DNA of 64,000 bases from Diorhabda sublineata (lineage: Eukaryota; Arthropoda; Insecta; Coleoptera; Chrysomelidae). The DNA lies in contig NC_079476.1 in the NCBI RefSeq assembly GCF_026230105.1, positions 1,447,209 through 1,511,208 of the forward strand. Direction: 5' to 3'. The position numbers and the translations under genes were made by a program. The notes beneath the pieces are model-generated. The model was given only the letters and a program-made list of their open reading frames with translations. It had not been told where the DNA came from and made no database searches. This document shows positions 11,485 through 23,040 of this stretch, in pieces. Position 1 is the stretch's first letter, and each line of letters opens with the position of its first letter.

Positions 11485-14325
11485 TCAGGAATCGTTCGTG
11501 GAGGATTGTATGTTCTGAACAAATTCTGAACAAAGCTGCGCGTTTGTCGCATCCAGTATAGATTCAGAATACATTCGGAATGTGTCTGAATTATCTACCG
11601 CGAACAAAACTATTGAAATTTTATACCGAATTCTGTGAAATGTAGAAACTTCTGTTGATATAAAGTTCAAGAATCGTTCGTGGAGGATTCTATGTTCTGA
11701 AAATATTCTGAACAAACCTGCACGTTTGATGCATCCAGAATATATTCAGAATACATTCGGAATGTGTCTGAATTATCTACCGCGAACAAAACTATTGAAA
11801 TTTTATACCGAATTCTGTGGAATTTTGTAGCTTCTGTTAATATAAAGTTTAAGAATCGTTCGAGGAGGATTCTATGTTCTGAAAATATTCGGAACAAAGC
11901 ATGCGCGTTTGTCACATCCAGAATATATTCAAAATACATTCTATGTATGTGTCTGTATGAATGTGTCTGAATTATCTACCGCGAACAAAACTATTGAAAT
12001 TTTATACCGAATTCTGTGGAATTTTGTAGCTTCTGTTAATATAAAGTTTAGGAATCGTTCGTGGAGGATTCTATGTTCTGAAAATATTCGGAACAAAGCA
12101 TGCGCGTTTGTCACATCCAGAATATATTCAAAATACATTCTATGTATGTGTCTGTATGAATGTGTCTGAATTATCTACCGCGAACAAAACTATTGAAATT
12201 TTATACCGAATTCTGTGGAATTTTGTAGCTTCTGTTAATATAAAGTTTAAGAATCGTTCGAGGAGGATTCTATGTTCTGAAAATATTCGGAACAAAGCAT
12301 GCGCGTTTGTCACATCCAGAATATATTCAAAATACATTCTATGTATGTGTCTATATGAATGTGTCTGAATTATCTACCGCGAACAAAACTATTGAAATTT
12401 TATACCGAATTCTGTGGAATTTTGTAGCTTCTGTTAATATAAAGTTTAAGAATCGTTCGAGGAGGATTCTATGTTCTGAAAATATTCGGAACAAAGCATG
12501 CGCGTTTGTCACATCCAGAATATATTCAAAATACATTCTATGTATGTGTCTGTATGAATGTGTCTGAATTATCTACCGCGAACAAAACTATTGAAATTTT
12601 ATACCGAATTCTGTGGAATTTTGTAGCTTCTGTTAATATAAAGTTTAGGAATCGTTCGTGGAGGATTCTATGTTCTGAAAATATTCGGAACAAAGCATGC
12701 GCGTTTGTCACATCCAGAATATATTCAAAATACATTCTATGTATGTGTCTATATGAATGTGTCTGAATTATCTACCGCGAACAAAACTATTGAAATTTTA
12801 TACCGAATTCTGTGGAATTTTGTAGCTTCTGTTAATATAAAGTTTAAGAATCGTTCGAGGAGGATTCTATGTTCTGAAAATATTCGGAACAAAGCATGCG
12901 CGTTTGTCACATCCAGAATATATTCAAAATACATTCTATGTATGTGTCTGTATGAATGTGTCTGAATTATCTACCGCGAACAAAACTATTGAAATTTTAT
13001 ACCGAATTCTGTGGAATTTTGTAGCTTCTGTTAATATAAAGTTTAAGAATCGTTCGAGGAGGATTCTATGTTCTGAAAATATTCGGAACAAAGCATGCGC
13101 GTTTGTCACATCCAGAATATATTCAAAATACATTCTATGTATGTGTCTGTATGAATGTGTCTGAATTATCTACCGCGAACAAAACTATTGAAATTTTATA
13201 CCGAATTCTGTGGAATTTTGTAGCTTCTGTTAATATAAAGTTTAAGAATCGTTCGAGGAGGATTCTATGTTCTGAAAATATTCGGAACAAAGCATGCGCG
13301 TTTGTCACATCCAGAATATATTCAAAATACATTCTATGTATGTGTCTGTATGAATGTGTCTGAATTATCTACCCCGAACGCAACTATTGAAATTTTATAC
13401 CGAATTCTGTGGAATTTTGTAGCTTCTGTTAATATAAAGTTTAAGAATCGTTCGAGGAGGATTCTATGTTCTGAAAATATTCGGAACAAAGCATGCGCGT
13501 CTGTCACATCCAGAATATATTCAAAATACATTCTATGTATGTGTCTGTATGAATGTGTCTGAATTATCTACCGCGAACAAAACTATTGAAATTTTATACC
13601 GAATTCTGTGGAATTTTGTAGCTTCTGTTAATATAAAGTTTAAGAATCGTTCGTGGAGGATTCTAGGTTCTGAAAATATTCTGAACAAACCTGCACGTTT
13701 GATGCATCCAGAATATATTCAGAATACATTCGGAATGTGTCTGAATTATCTACCGCGAACAAAACTATTGAAATTTTATACCCTATTCTGTGGGATTTTG
13801 TAGCTTCTGTTAATATAAAGTTTAAGAATCGTTCGTGGAGGAATATATGTTCTGAAAATATTCTGAACAAAGCATGCGCGTTTGTCGCATCCAGAATATA
13901 TTCAGAATACATTCGGAATATGTCTGAATTATCTACCGCGAACAACACTATTGAAATTTTATACCGAATTCTGTGGAATTTTGTAGCTTCTGTTGAGATA
14001 TAGTTCAAGAATCGTTCGTGGAGGAATGTATGTTCTGAACATATTCTGAACAAACCTGCACGTTTGATGCATCCAGAATATATTCAGAATACATTCTGAA
14101 TGTGTCTGAATTATCTACCCCGAACGCAACTATTGAAATTTTATAGTGAATTCTGTGGAATTTTGTAGCTTCTGTTAATATAAAGTTCAAGAATCGTTCG
14201 TTGATGAATATATGTTCTGAACATATTCTGAACAAAGTTTTGCGTTCAAAAGATATACCGTTGTGTTATACCGAATTCTGTGAAATGTTGAAGCTTCTGT
14301 TGATATAAAGTTCACCCCGTATATA
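11485..14325. repeat. 182/199-bp satellite array, about 14 units
   Basis: Tandem repeats with the landmark TCTGAATTATCTACC at 11,585, 11,767, 11,966, 12,165, 12,364, 12,563, 12,762, 12,961, 13,160, 13,359, 13,558, 13,740, 13,923 and 14,105. Nine consecutive intervals are 199 bp. The outer ones are 182 or 183 bp. The 17-bp difference is a partial duplication (TATGTATGTGTCTGTATGA replacing GGA) plus one base in GCATGCGCG versus CCTGCACG. The core units are almost identical, while the flanking units are more diverged. Many 60-90 codon frames cross units on both strands only because the repeat lacks stops. It is not a protein gene. Confidence 0.95.
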
Positions 14326-15810
14326 CCGTTTCGTTCTTGTCCGTACGTCAGTTGTGGGATTGCTCATCTGGTAGGCAGGTCTCTTGGGCTTCTCTCGACA
14401 TCCTCTGATAACTATGCTAATAATATTCAAACAAGTGTATAGAATGTCGCAAATCTAAAGAGTTGTGATAGTTATTTTTAATAACAAATTAACAACGATA
14501 CAGTTTTGTAAATTACTACTATCTATCTATGTATATATACGGAAAAATTGTTTTGTTGATAATATACATAACAAAATATGATTTCTAATAATGACTTATA
14601 GAATTATTTCGAAATTTAAATGATAACATATTTCATGAGTTCAGAATGTCTTGGCTCTAGAAATAGTAAATGTCGTTTCATAATACATTTTTAAACTAAT
14701 TTATTTACGATTTCGTCGTCGTTGTTATCAACTACGTATTCAGATGGCATATGAAACTCTCTATTGATAAAATTGTTTTGATTTAGAAGAACAAATTTGG
14801 TGAAGGGGTTTTTAAGGCAATAGTGAACTTTTCGTTCCAAAAATTGATTTCTGCAAAGTATCAAACCGTTAAATAAATTTGCGGTGAAAAAAATTTCATG
14901 AAAGTAACATGAAAGTAACAGAAATGAAATGTTCCATCTCACCTCTACCAGATGTCTTAATCCCATGAGTCTATAGCAAACAGACATGTGTTTTTTGTAT
15001 ATTGTGTTTCATTAAATGTAATACTATATTTTGATAATCTCCCACAGAAGTAAAATCATACGTTCGCTAAAGATCTGCCCCCAGCTTTGCTGTTACGTTT
15101 ATTTTTGTGGAATTCTCATACTGATTATTTTTAATTACGGTGAAAGATAGTTTACAAAGAATTCAACACTTGTGAACTAGGTTTCTATATACCAGCGGAA
15201 TAGTTTTTTGTTAGTTGTCGAAATATTCTAATAATCTAATAATTCTAATAAAGAGATAGAGGAAAATGGTTTATTATCAAAAAATCTGTAGACAAAAAAG
15301 GGTTAAATTGTTGAGTAACTGATAAGCACAATACAGTAAGAGAAATAAAATAATAAAAACAACTTTATTTGACAAGGAAAGGTCACTAATAAATGGTACA
15401 ATGATAATTCGAAAACAAAGTTTTAATGCTTGATAAAAAACTCTAATTCTCGAGAAATTCCAATGGACAACAGAATGTTTTTAAAATTAAAAACTCTTTC
15501 AATATGAATAAGAAATATGGAAATAAAAGAATAATAATCATTCCACTAGTCATACGGCTTTTGAAATGCTGAGCTTTTTTGTGATCGGTTCCGAAACGGT
15601 TTGGAAAAACTTCACGAATAAGGCAGGAATAAAGCAGTTACCCTAATGTGGATATCAAGACTCCCTGGGAAATGATGAAATGAAATAACTGATGAATTAG
15701 CTATGAGAGAGGACGAAACATCCTTTTGGACAACAAAAATTATTTATGGTATTGTTTCTAATAAGAATTGTTTGTGGAAAATTAGACAATCATTTTTCAA
15801 GGAATTGGCA
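14326..15810. other. Non-coding AT-rich DNA
   Basis: Contains a 98-codon minus frame (14,691-14,987) ending in a polar tail (SEYVVDNNDDEIVNKLV) that looks somewhat coding-like. I cannot recognise it and see no second exon. Confidence 0.45.
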
Positions 15811-15880
15811 CACCTAACCTAACCTAACCTAACTTAAACTAAACTAACCTCACATAACCTAACATAATTTAATCTAACCA
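15811..15880. repeat. Interstitial telomere-like CCTAA repeats
   Basis: Four perfect CCTAA units (complement of the arthropod telomere unit TTAGG) at 15,813-15,832, followed by degenerate CCTAA-like words to about 15,880. Too short for a telomere. It is typical of interstitial repeats in insect chromosomes. Confidence 0.8.
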
Positions 15881-17469
15881 TTATGAGACATATAATTTTC
15901 TAGATAGGTCAATGAGAGAACTATAACTAAAAATTTTCACATATAAAAAACATTAGTTCGTAACATTATTTAATAAAATTTTTGTATTTAAAGGATTAAC
16001 GATCATAATGGATAAAAAAAGATGTTTCAATTATTAATTATAAGAAATCTAAGCTCCTAGTGAGTTGTCAAACAGACAGTTGCTGAAAAAAATGTGTTCT
16101 GCATAACGCCATAAAAGAAAATGAATGCCAAAATTCCTCGCATTCATCAGATTGCAGATACTATGTATGAATAATGAATAAATAAAAATAAATTGTAAAT
16201 TTATAATAGATCAAATTATTTCCTATACAATCCTAACAACTATAATCGTACTAGAATGGATATAAGTTTTTGACTAAATATCGTCTCGAATTTTGAAAAA
16301 TTTAGACTACGAAACAAGTGTCCTTCAACGTACGCCCCTAGCAATTAGAAACGTAAAAACGTATATAGAAGAGACGTAGGAGTCTAAGCTAGTGATTACC
16401 AAAGTGGTCCTGGTGAACCCCCAGGTGTCCACGCGTAGCTCTACAACAGGAGCGTACCGTACATCTTTTAACGAGTTGGTAATATCGTATAGTATCAACT
16501 AAAACTAGTAATAAATATTTTTGAAGTTGCTTTCGAGGAAAAACGTTTGGAAGGAGGAAAAACGTCGCTTGACATCCGTTCAGTTTGCTTTGAGTCTATC
16601 GTTTATATTGGAGCCCCTGGCTCGCGTTTTTACTATTACTAACTTTTATATTCAACTGATTTGTTCCATTTTTTAAACAATTGCAATTCATAATGTAATG
16701 AAGTAATTTCTGTTGAGTTATTTATCCATAAATTGAAAATCATATGAAGTAGTTATGCATTTTCCACATTTGCAAATTACTACAATAATACATTGTCTCC
16801 ATTTCATAATCATAGTTTAAATTTTGATGGATTTTATCCATTGTATTCATATTCGAAATATTTTTATTCGCACTGGGTGCTTCATAATTGTACATTTGTT
16901 TCCATTCCAACATGTATTGTATCTAATTTTTTTTTTTTAATTCTAAATAATACTAGTAAAGAGGATCAGAATTGTATATTTGTTATATGTTTCCAAATTT
17001 GTCAAATTCCATACGCTGTGTTATTATATAAATAATTCGTCAATATCTGAAATCAAAGTGACAACATGAAAAAGCAAGGATGTAAATATATTTTCTAAAA
17101 TTACTGAGCTTTTTATCTTTCTCAAATAATCTGATATTTCATAGCGTTTTTGGAAAGATATAACTTGCAATGAGACATTCACGATTTGGGTAACCAAGTC
17201 GGTGAGTTACTTTTTTGGTCCACTGACCATTATTTTTTCTTACCAGTGCGCAACGTCGCGTCTCCGTTAATTTTTCTGTTCATTCGTCGTCTACTACATT
17301 ATCATGTCAGACAGCTGCTGTTGTCTCGGTTTGGGTTACATCACTATCAATATTCATCTGACTCGCTTTTACAGAGGTCTTTTTTTTCTAAATTTTATGA
17401 AGGCACCGTCAGAAGTCAAATTTTTTTACGGTTCACGGTCTAAAATCCATCATTAATCATCGTGTCCAT
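15881..17469. other. Non-coding DNA with a possible hAT end
   Basis: AT-rich. At 16,395-16,445 the string AGTGATTACCAAAGTGGTCC, followed by a GGTGAACCCCCAGG block, resembles the CAGTGGTTCCCAAAGTGGTC-type ends of hAT elements. No transposase is attached and the partner end was not found. No other feature is supported. Confidence 0.4.
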
Positions 17470-17800
17470 TCACCTGATTTGTCTTCTGTCCACTGTTGTT
17501 GTCGTATTTTTCTAGAACGTTCGATGATTGCCGCATGTTGTCGTCCAAAATCCAAACTGATATTGTATACCATCCTACTCTAGAAATCCAGGAGATCCAG
17601 AGACAGTACGGTAGAAGCTGTTTCAATCCTCAGCGCAGTTTCTGTACCATCGTCATCACTTTGTAGTTTTTGGGGGCCTATGAACAAATCTTTGCACCAT
17701 AAAGAGGAATCGAGAGGGTCGTCGCCATCAGTAGCCTTCGTGTAAAGGACCAGAAAAAATTCTTCTTAGCTAAGGTCGCATCTGGAGTCAATTCCGTCTG
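17470..17800 (-). pseudogene. R1-type non-LTR retrotransposon remnant
   Basis: The minus strand reads TALRIETASTVLSLDLLDF, a stop, then IIERSRKIRQQQWTEDKSGE and WTR. Upstream (about 17,660-17,730) another frame gives ATTLSIPLYGAKI. These fit three landmarks C-terminal to the reverse transcriptase in R1-like elements: LLYGAPVW, (A)LRI..AYRTVS and the R....W...W..S..GRWT block. Stops and frame changes interrupt it. R1 elements normally insert in 28S rRNA genes or related sites, but no rDNA is visible here. Confidence 0.5.
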
Positions 17801-18020
17801 TTACTAACCTCATGAGCAGTCTGGTCTATATTCGTTTCGTCGGCTCATTTTGTTCTGTAGTAAGATGGAACCCGTGATCTATCATCTATCCTCCTTAGTC
17901 TTCACACCACCACCATATTATCGATGGCATTTTTACTATAAATTTAATTAAAAGTACCTCTTTTCACATTGACATTTTGTATCAAAGTGTAGTCTAAAAC
18001 TGAGTTGGGCTGCAAAAAAT

Positions 18021-18612
18021 GAAGTTTTTGGTAAAAATGGTAAAAAAGCCAAGTAACGCCTTCTTTTGTGTGAGCTATTGCGACCCATGCATTCTTTGAT
18101 TCTAATTATGGCCTAGATTTTTGTCGAATAAGATTCTTCTCCTCTCCAACCAACAAAATTAATCACCAACTAAAGGAATAAAGGAGACATGAGAGAAAAC
18201 ATGTGTATGGAAAAAACTTTTATTAAACAAGTATTTAATTACAACTAAAACAATGAAAAATTGACCAATGAAAAGAGAAATTAAAAAAGAAGTTTTTTTC
18301 CATCGCTATAAAATCATTTCTAACAGTTTTAAGTGTGTATGATGAGTCAAATCGCAAATTTAATTTGCATATTTTTGCTTATTTTAGACATCTGAGCATA
18401 TTTGGGGATTTTAAGCAAATTTATGCATATTTTTGATTTTCCACAATTAATGTAAAACTGATTTTTTGAGCTTAGGGGAGAGGAGGAATCTGGAGAACCT
18501 CGTTCGACAAAAATCTAAGTCAAAAATAGAATCAAAGAGTGCATGGGTCGCAATAACACACACAAAAGAAGGCGTTACTTGGCTTCTTTACCATTTTAAG
18601 AAAAATGATTCA
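18021..18612. repeat. Inverted repeat, about 135-bp arms
   Basis: The left arm (18,021-18,150) and right arm (18,474-18,612) are reverse complements through AAGCCAAGTAACGCCTTCTT, TATTGCGACCCATGCA, TCTTTGATTCTA and AGATTTTTGTCGAA. The loop is about 320 bp, AT-rich and contains repeated GCATATTT words. No transposase is present. This is a foldback-type repeat or two inverted copies. Confidence 0.85.
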
Positions 18613-20689
18613 TCTTTGAGATGCTGTAGCTCGCTCCCTATAAAATTTGTAGGGAATTTAAAGCTCTACAACTTTGTATAGCAACTGTTTTTTGCTAGAA
18701 CCATTTTTTTTCGAGATATTGCGAAAAAAACGAGAAATGTTTGAAAGTTTCAAGGTTTTTCGGCTACCGAAAGTTATGCCGAGCCCGAAATAAAAAAATA
18801 AAATCTTCTACCTCACCTTTTGTAAAGTAAAATCCTCTGGGAGCTGGACTACGAGTAATTCACTCGAAGAAATAAAAATAGTAAGCAATATTCTTGGCCT
18901 TTCAACGGAACTTGAATTTGATTTCTCTGCTCATCAAACATAATTCAATTTTTTAGTTTAAACTAAAACACTTAACAAAGGGACGAGGTGATATTTTTAA
19001 CTTATCAATAACCATATATGTTGAAATATTGACATAATGACTAAAATAGTTAAAACTAAATCGAAATTACTTAAGTTATTAGTAATAAAGAACTGGTGAA
19101 GCTTTTGATATTGTACAATGTCGTGACTAATACCATGATAATGGATCTAGTGCTTATGAAAAAGTAGAGATGTCTGAGTATGTTCAATAATTTACCGAAA
19201 CTAGTGGAAATTTTCTCATACAATCCCTCGTTTCTGACTTATTGGTCTTCGGTTATGCTAACCATCCATTACCGGGACAACCTGTACAATCTAAATATAG
19301 CAAAAATGAATTTATTATAGTTTTTATTTGATAAGTTACAGGCTAACCAACTAAGTTTTTCTACATGTCAATTTTTTCCTTATGTAAGCTTCAATTAACA
19401 ATGTTTTATTGTATTTTAATACCCTCTGTAATAATTGAAATTCATGATAATTTTCTTCAGAATGTCTCTTTATAGCGAACGGTTTTCTTAGGATGTACAA
19501 CGATTTACAAATGATATGAGTAAGTTTAACGCCTCATAACAAATTTAAACACGTAATTTGTAGAGTGGATTCAAGTAAAAATAATTATTTTCGTACCTCT
19601 GAACCAGGCTCAACACGCCTCGCAATCTTAGTAATTGAAAAGGCCTTTAACTTTGAAAGCACCATAGATTTGTTAAACGAATGGTTCCATTTATAAACTT
19701 GTACTCTCTATAATACAATAATAACTTATTAGTTCCATAAGTTCCATATTATAAAGACATGTATTCAGAAACAAAGTTTTTTCCTTTCAAAGGTACGTAG
19801 CAACTATGTTTATATAAATAAAGATGTAACCCTTATTCGTACAATCTATTCTAGCAATAATTATTGCCTGAAACATAGTGTTTTCACCCCTTGGTGAAAC
19901 AACCCTTTACCTGAAAATTCGAAAAGATATACTACAACCTTCTTAAAACGAGACAAATACTCATTAGGGTTAATTTTCATATCGCACACCCTCTTAGAAG
20001 TGGTCGGTGCTGCAATTTTTTTGTAACCAGTTAAATTAGTCACCCAGTTGACCGTAGATAGGAAGTAAAACTCTCTTAACTACTCCAATTGTTTTTAAGG
20101 ATCATTTTTACTCCTCATAATACAATTCTGAATTTGCGGGATCGCACACACTATCCAAACATGAGAAATGAATACAAAAAATGTCTACCCAAAATTGCAA
20201 GAACCCAATAATAGTGTTAAATAAATGTTAAAAAGTAGACAGGAAATCAACTTGATTCAATAATATATTGTCGAATAAAAAACTATCATTAATTATAACA
20301 TCACCATCAGATAAATTATTAAATTAATTCTATCAATTAGCGAAACCTTCGAGCAATTTTTTCTATATAGTTTTATTTCGTTGGCTTGTAATCTTCACTA
20401 TTTTGATTCTCTATTAATTAAATAATATTATTGAGATGACCCCATAGAAAAAGCACTTGATCTAGTAGACACAAAGGATCACAAGTGGCCTGGAATAGAT
20501 ATGGGTTAAGTGGATTCAATTATGCATACAAGCTACTTGGTCCAAGTATTTTAATACCACGTGATTTCGAGATAATTTCTTACTATGGTTCTGAATAGAA
20601 AACGAATTGTTCGTTGGACGTTCAACAGTTTCCCGACTTTATGCAAACTCAATTTATTTCCCAGTATGCAAACCAGATTATATAAATTG
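18613..20689. other. Non-coding AT-rich DNA
   Basis: No recognisable gene. A 60-codon minus frame at 19,861-20,043 has no known motif. Confidence 0.55.
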
Positions 20690-20900
20690 TTTTAGTGAAT
20701 TTTTTGTGAGATATTTCGGACTGTTTCCAGGAAAATTCTTCGTATTGTTTTCTAGTTACTCTACTAAAAGAAAAAAATTGGGTCTTCATTTAACAATACC
20801 CATCTTTGATTTAGCAAAAGATTTTATCACCTACAATGCCAAAATCTTATTCAATCAGCTGTCTTTAGAATTAAATAGCAAATACGAGGATAGTCCCAGG
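20690..20900 (+). pseudogene. Possible non-LTR retrotransposon C-terminal remnant
   Basis: Part of a 111-codon open frame (20,607-20,942). The stretch DLAKDFITYNAKILFNQLSL resembles the (F)(I/V)..(A/G)..LYN.LP..L ending of Jockey/CR1-like ORF2 proteins, preceded by a basic RKK segment. The reverse transcriptase core is missing. The frame is uninterrupted over its length, but the match rests on this one block. Confidence 0.35.
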
Positions 20901-21084
20901 AGTACCAGGCTTGACCTAGTGGTCAAGGTGGTAGACACTTGAATCACCATCTCACCATCTATAAAGAATTAGTTCCAAGTTTGAAGACAATACGTTTAGT
21001 ATTTGTTTGGCAGCCATAATAGTGAATTTTAGAGGCCTTAGTCCAACCAATATGGAAGTTAAACTCGATTCTACTCTACTCTAT

Positions 21085-21665
21085 TCTACTGGGTGAGACT
21101 GCTCTTTCGTTATTAATAGTAAAATATTGGTTAGCAGAGTTTGAACGAAGACCAGCTTCGTAGTGATCGACCAAATGAGGTGACGACTTGTTGAAAGAAA
21201 TTCACAAAGTATTACTGGATGATTGTCGACTGAAAGTATGCGATCTAGCAGACGTAGTAGACATTTCAAAAAGTGCTGTACTTTCTGTCCACATTTGAAT
21301 TGGAAATTTGGATATGAGAAAGCTGTTCACAAGTTGGATGCCGCGTTAACTCACATTGGAACAAAAACAGCGTCGTGAAGATGTTTCCATCGAGTGTTTT
21401 ACGCAAATATTCACGCCGTTTCATGACCATGGGTCTATCATTACACACAAGAAATAAAAGAACCATCAAAACACTAGACTGGAAGAGCCGGCTCTAAATT
21501 AGGCATAGCGGGCAAGATAATGGCGTCGGTTTTTTGGGATGATTTCCATTCACTATATTGAAAAAGGAAAAACTATCATCGCTAGGAAAATTGCATGGAG
21601 CTCAAAGGATCATTCTTTACTATCCAATATACTTAAGTATAAAGAAGTGTTATTAGAATCAATAT
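21085..21665 (+). pseudogene. Mariner transposase remnant
   Basis: Nearly collinear with a mariner transposase from the helix-turn-helix region to past the first catalytic block. The blocks in order are YWLAEFERRP, EIHKVLLDDCRLKVCDLADV with DISKSA, LDMRKLFTSWMPR, LTLEQKQRREDVS, AGKIMASVFWD and IHYIEKGKTI. At least three in-frame stops and a frame change after FWD break it. The segment that should hold the first catalytic Asp (the DETW block) is reduced to unrelated codons, so it cannot be catalytic. C-terminal blocks are not found. Confidence 0.8.
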
Positions 21666-22695
21666 AAAAGCCAAAAGACTTTCAAAATACACTTATGAAA
21701 CCAGCACAAAATATATGAATAGAAAAGAAGAAGGAAATCTTATTCATGTCGTAAACCGTCGTAAAAACTATGAAGATGAGCAAGAATTACGTATTCCAAA
21801 TCTTGTGAATCGATTTATCGATTATATTGACAATCTGCTACAACTTCGGCTTCTGCAACTTCCCTTTTGTTAGATTATGTATAAAAACTTTTCCAATCAA
21901 ATCTTTCATATAAATTATCATCGATAAATTCTGTTGAGTGGTAATTGATTGGTAAGTAGTTAGTATTTCACATTATCCTCAAATGTGCTATTTACTTTCC
22001 ACTAGTAAACACAAAGTTCTCCCCATAATTTCTGCTTGCGTTGCTGTTGATCTATCTTTATGTATATCAGTCTTTAACTCCCAACAAAAGAGGAGATCGC
22101 TTCTATATTATCAAGGCTTGCGTTGGCAACGTTACAATCTGTCTACCTGTATTTATGGAACTTCATCTCAGTATATTTTTACCTAGTTTTCAGGACAGCT
22201 ATTTGCCCTAAAACCTTATATATTACCTTACAATCCCGAAATTATCGGAAATTCTAGATAAAATCCATTTTCCCTCGTCTCTATGTTACATAAAGATGAA
22301 TCGGTTCATTAAATATTGATTTGAAATTTGGTTAAAGAGTTTCTACGAGCTTTAGTTCGAAAATAGCTCCATAGATTACAGAGCATGGATGAATATCACA
22401 TTCTTATTGAAATTATGTATAAAATTAGTTTTATTCAGATGAATTTTCCACTTTCATTTTCTAGTAATTAAATGGAAACAAATAGTTTTTGATTTTAGGT
22501 GTCTACTGATTTAAAATTAGTTCCATTTATAAGTTGAAAATTTGACGATTCGACTTCTTTCAGTCTTTATCAAAATATTTTAGATTAAGAAGCAAATATA
22601 TATTTTCCTACAAAATCGATATTATTTTTTACTCCATAAATAAATGTAAATTGTATTCGTATACTCTAAATTTTAATTCATAAACTACCCTCATC
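21666..22695. other. Non-coding AT-rich DNA
   Basis: Nothing recognisable. Confidence 0.55.
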
Positions 22696-22698
22696 CTC

Positions 22699-22962
22699 TT
22701 ATCTCAGTTTTATGATATCCTCCGCTATAAGCGTAAAGTCATAGGTCTGGCAACATTGGTTGCCTATTCCCGAAAATATATTTTGTGAGTATTGAACTCT
22801 ACCCTTCAATACTTTGGTAATTTTTAATACCGTACCAATTGGATTTTCAGCAGAATATTTCGAGAAGGCATTTGACATTAGTACTTCTAAAACAAAGTTC
22901 TTAATTTTTTCCAAAATTTGTCTTGCACAGTGTGGCCTTGCATGAACCTGGCAAATTGGCAA
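22699..22962 (-). pseudogene. Possible Tc1/mariner-superfamily transposase remnant
   Basis: An 87-codon minus frame begins ICQVHARPHCARQILEKI, which resembles the QDNARPH.AR..LE block around the second catalytic Asp; that Asp is Val here. Further on, SAENPIGTVLKI recalls the SPDLNPIE..W..LK block of Tc1 elements, with the catalytic residues altered. If correct, the copy is inactive. Confidence 0.35.
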
Positions 22963-23040
22963 TATACATCATATATTGATGATTTAGCCATGGAATGTAC
23001 ACCGATTTTTACCAATGCTAACGAGAATCCGATTAAGCAT

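Noticed and set aside
11764..13803. Repeated 61-90 codon ORFs on both strands across the 199-bp satellite
   Set aside because: They recur because each monomer lacks stops in some frames. The monomer length is not a multiple of three and no single frame stays open through the array.
20900..20960. Possible tRNA-like sequence (GACCTAGTGGTCAAGGTGGTAGA)
   Set aside because: I could not fold a cloverleaf and no T-arm GGTTCGAAT-type box follows at the right distance.
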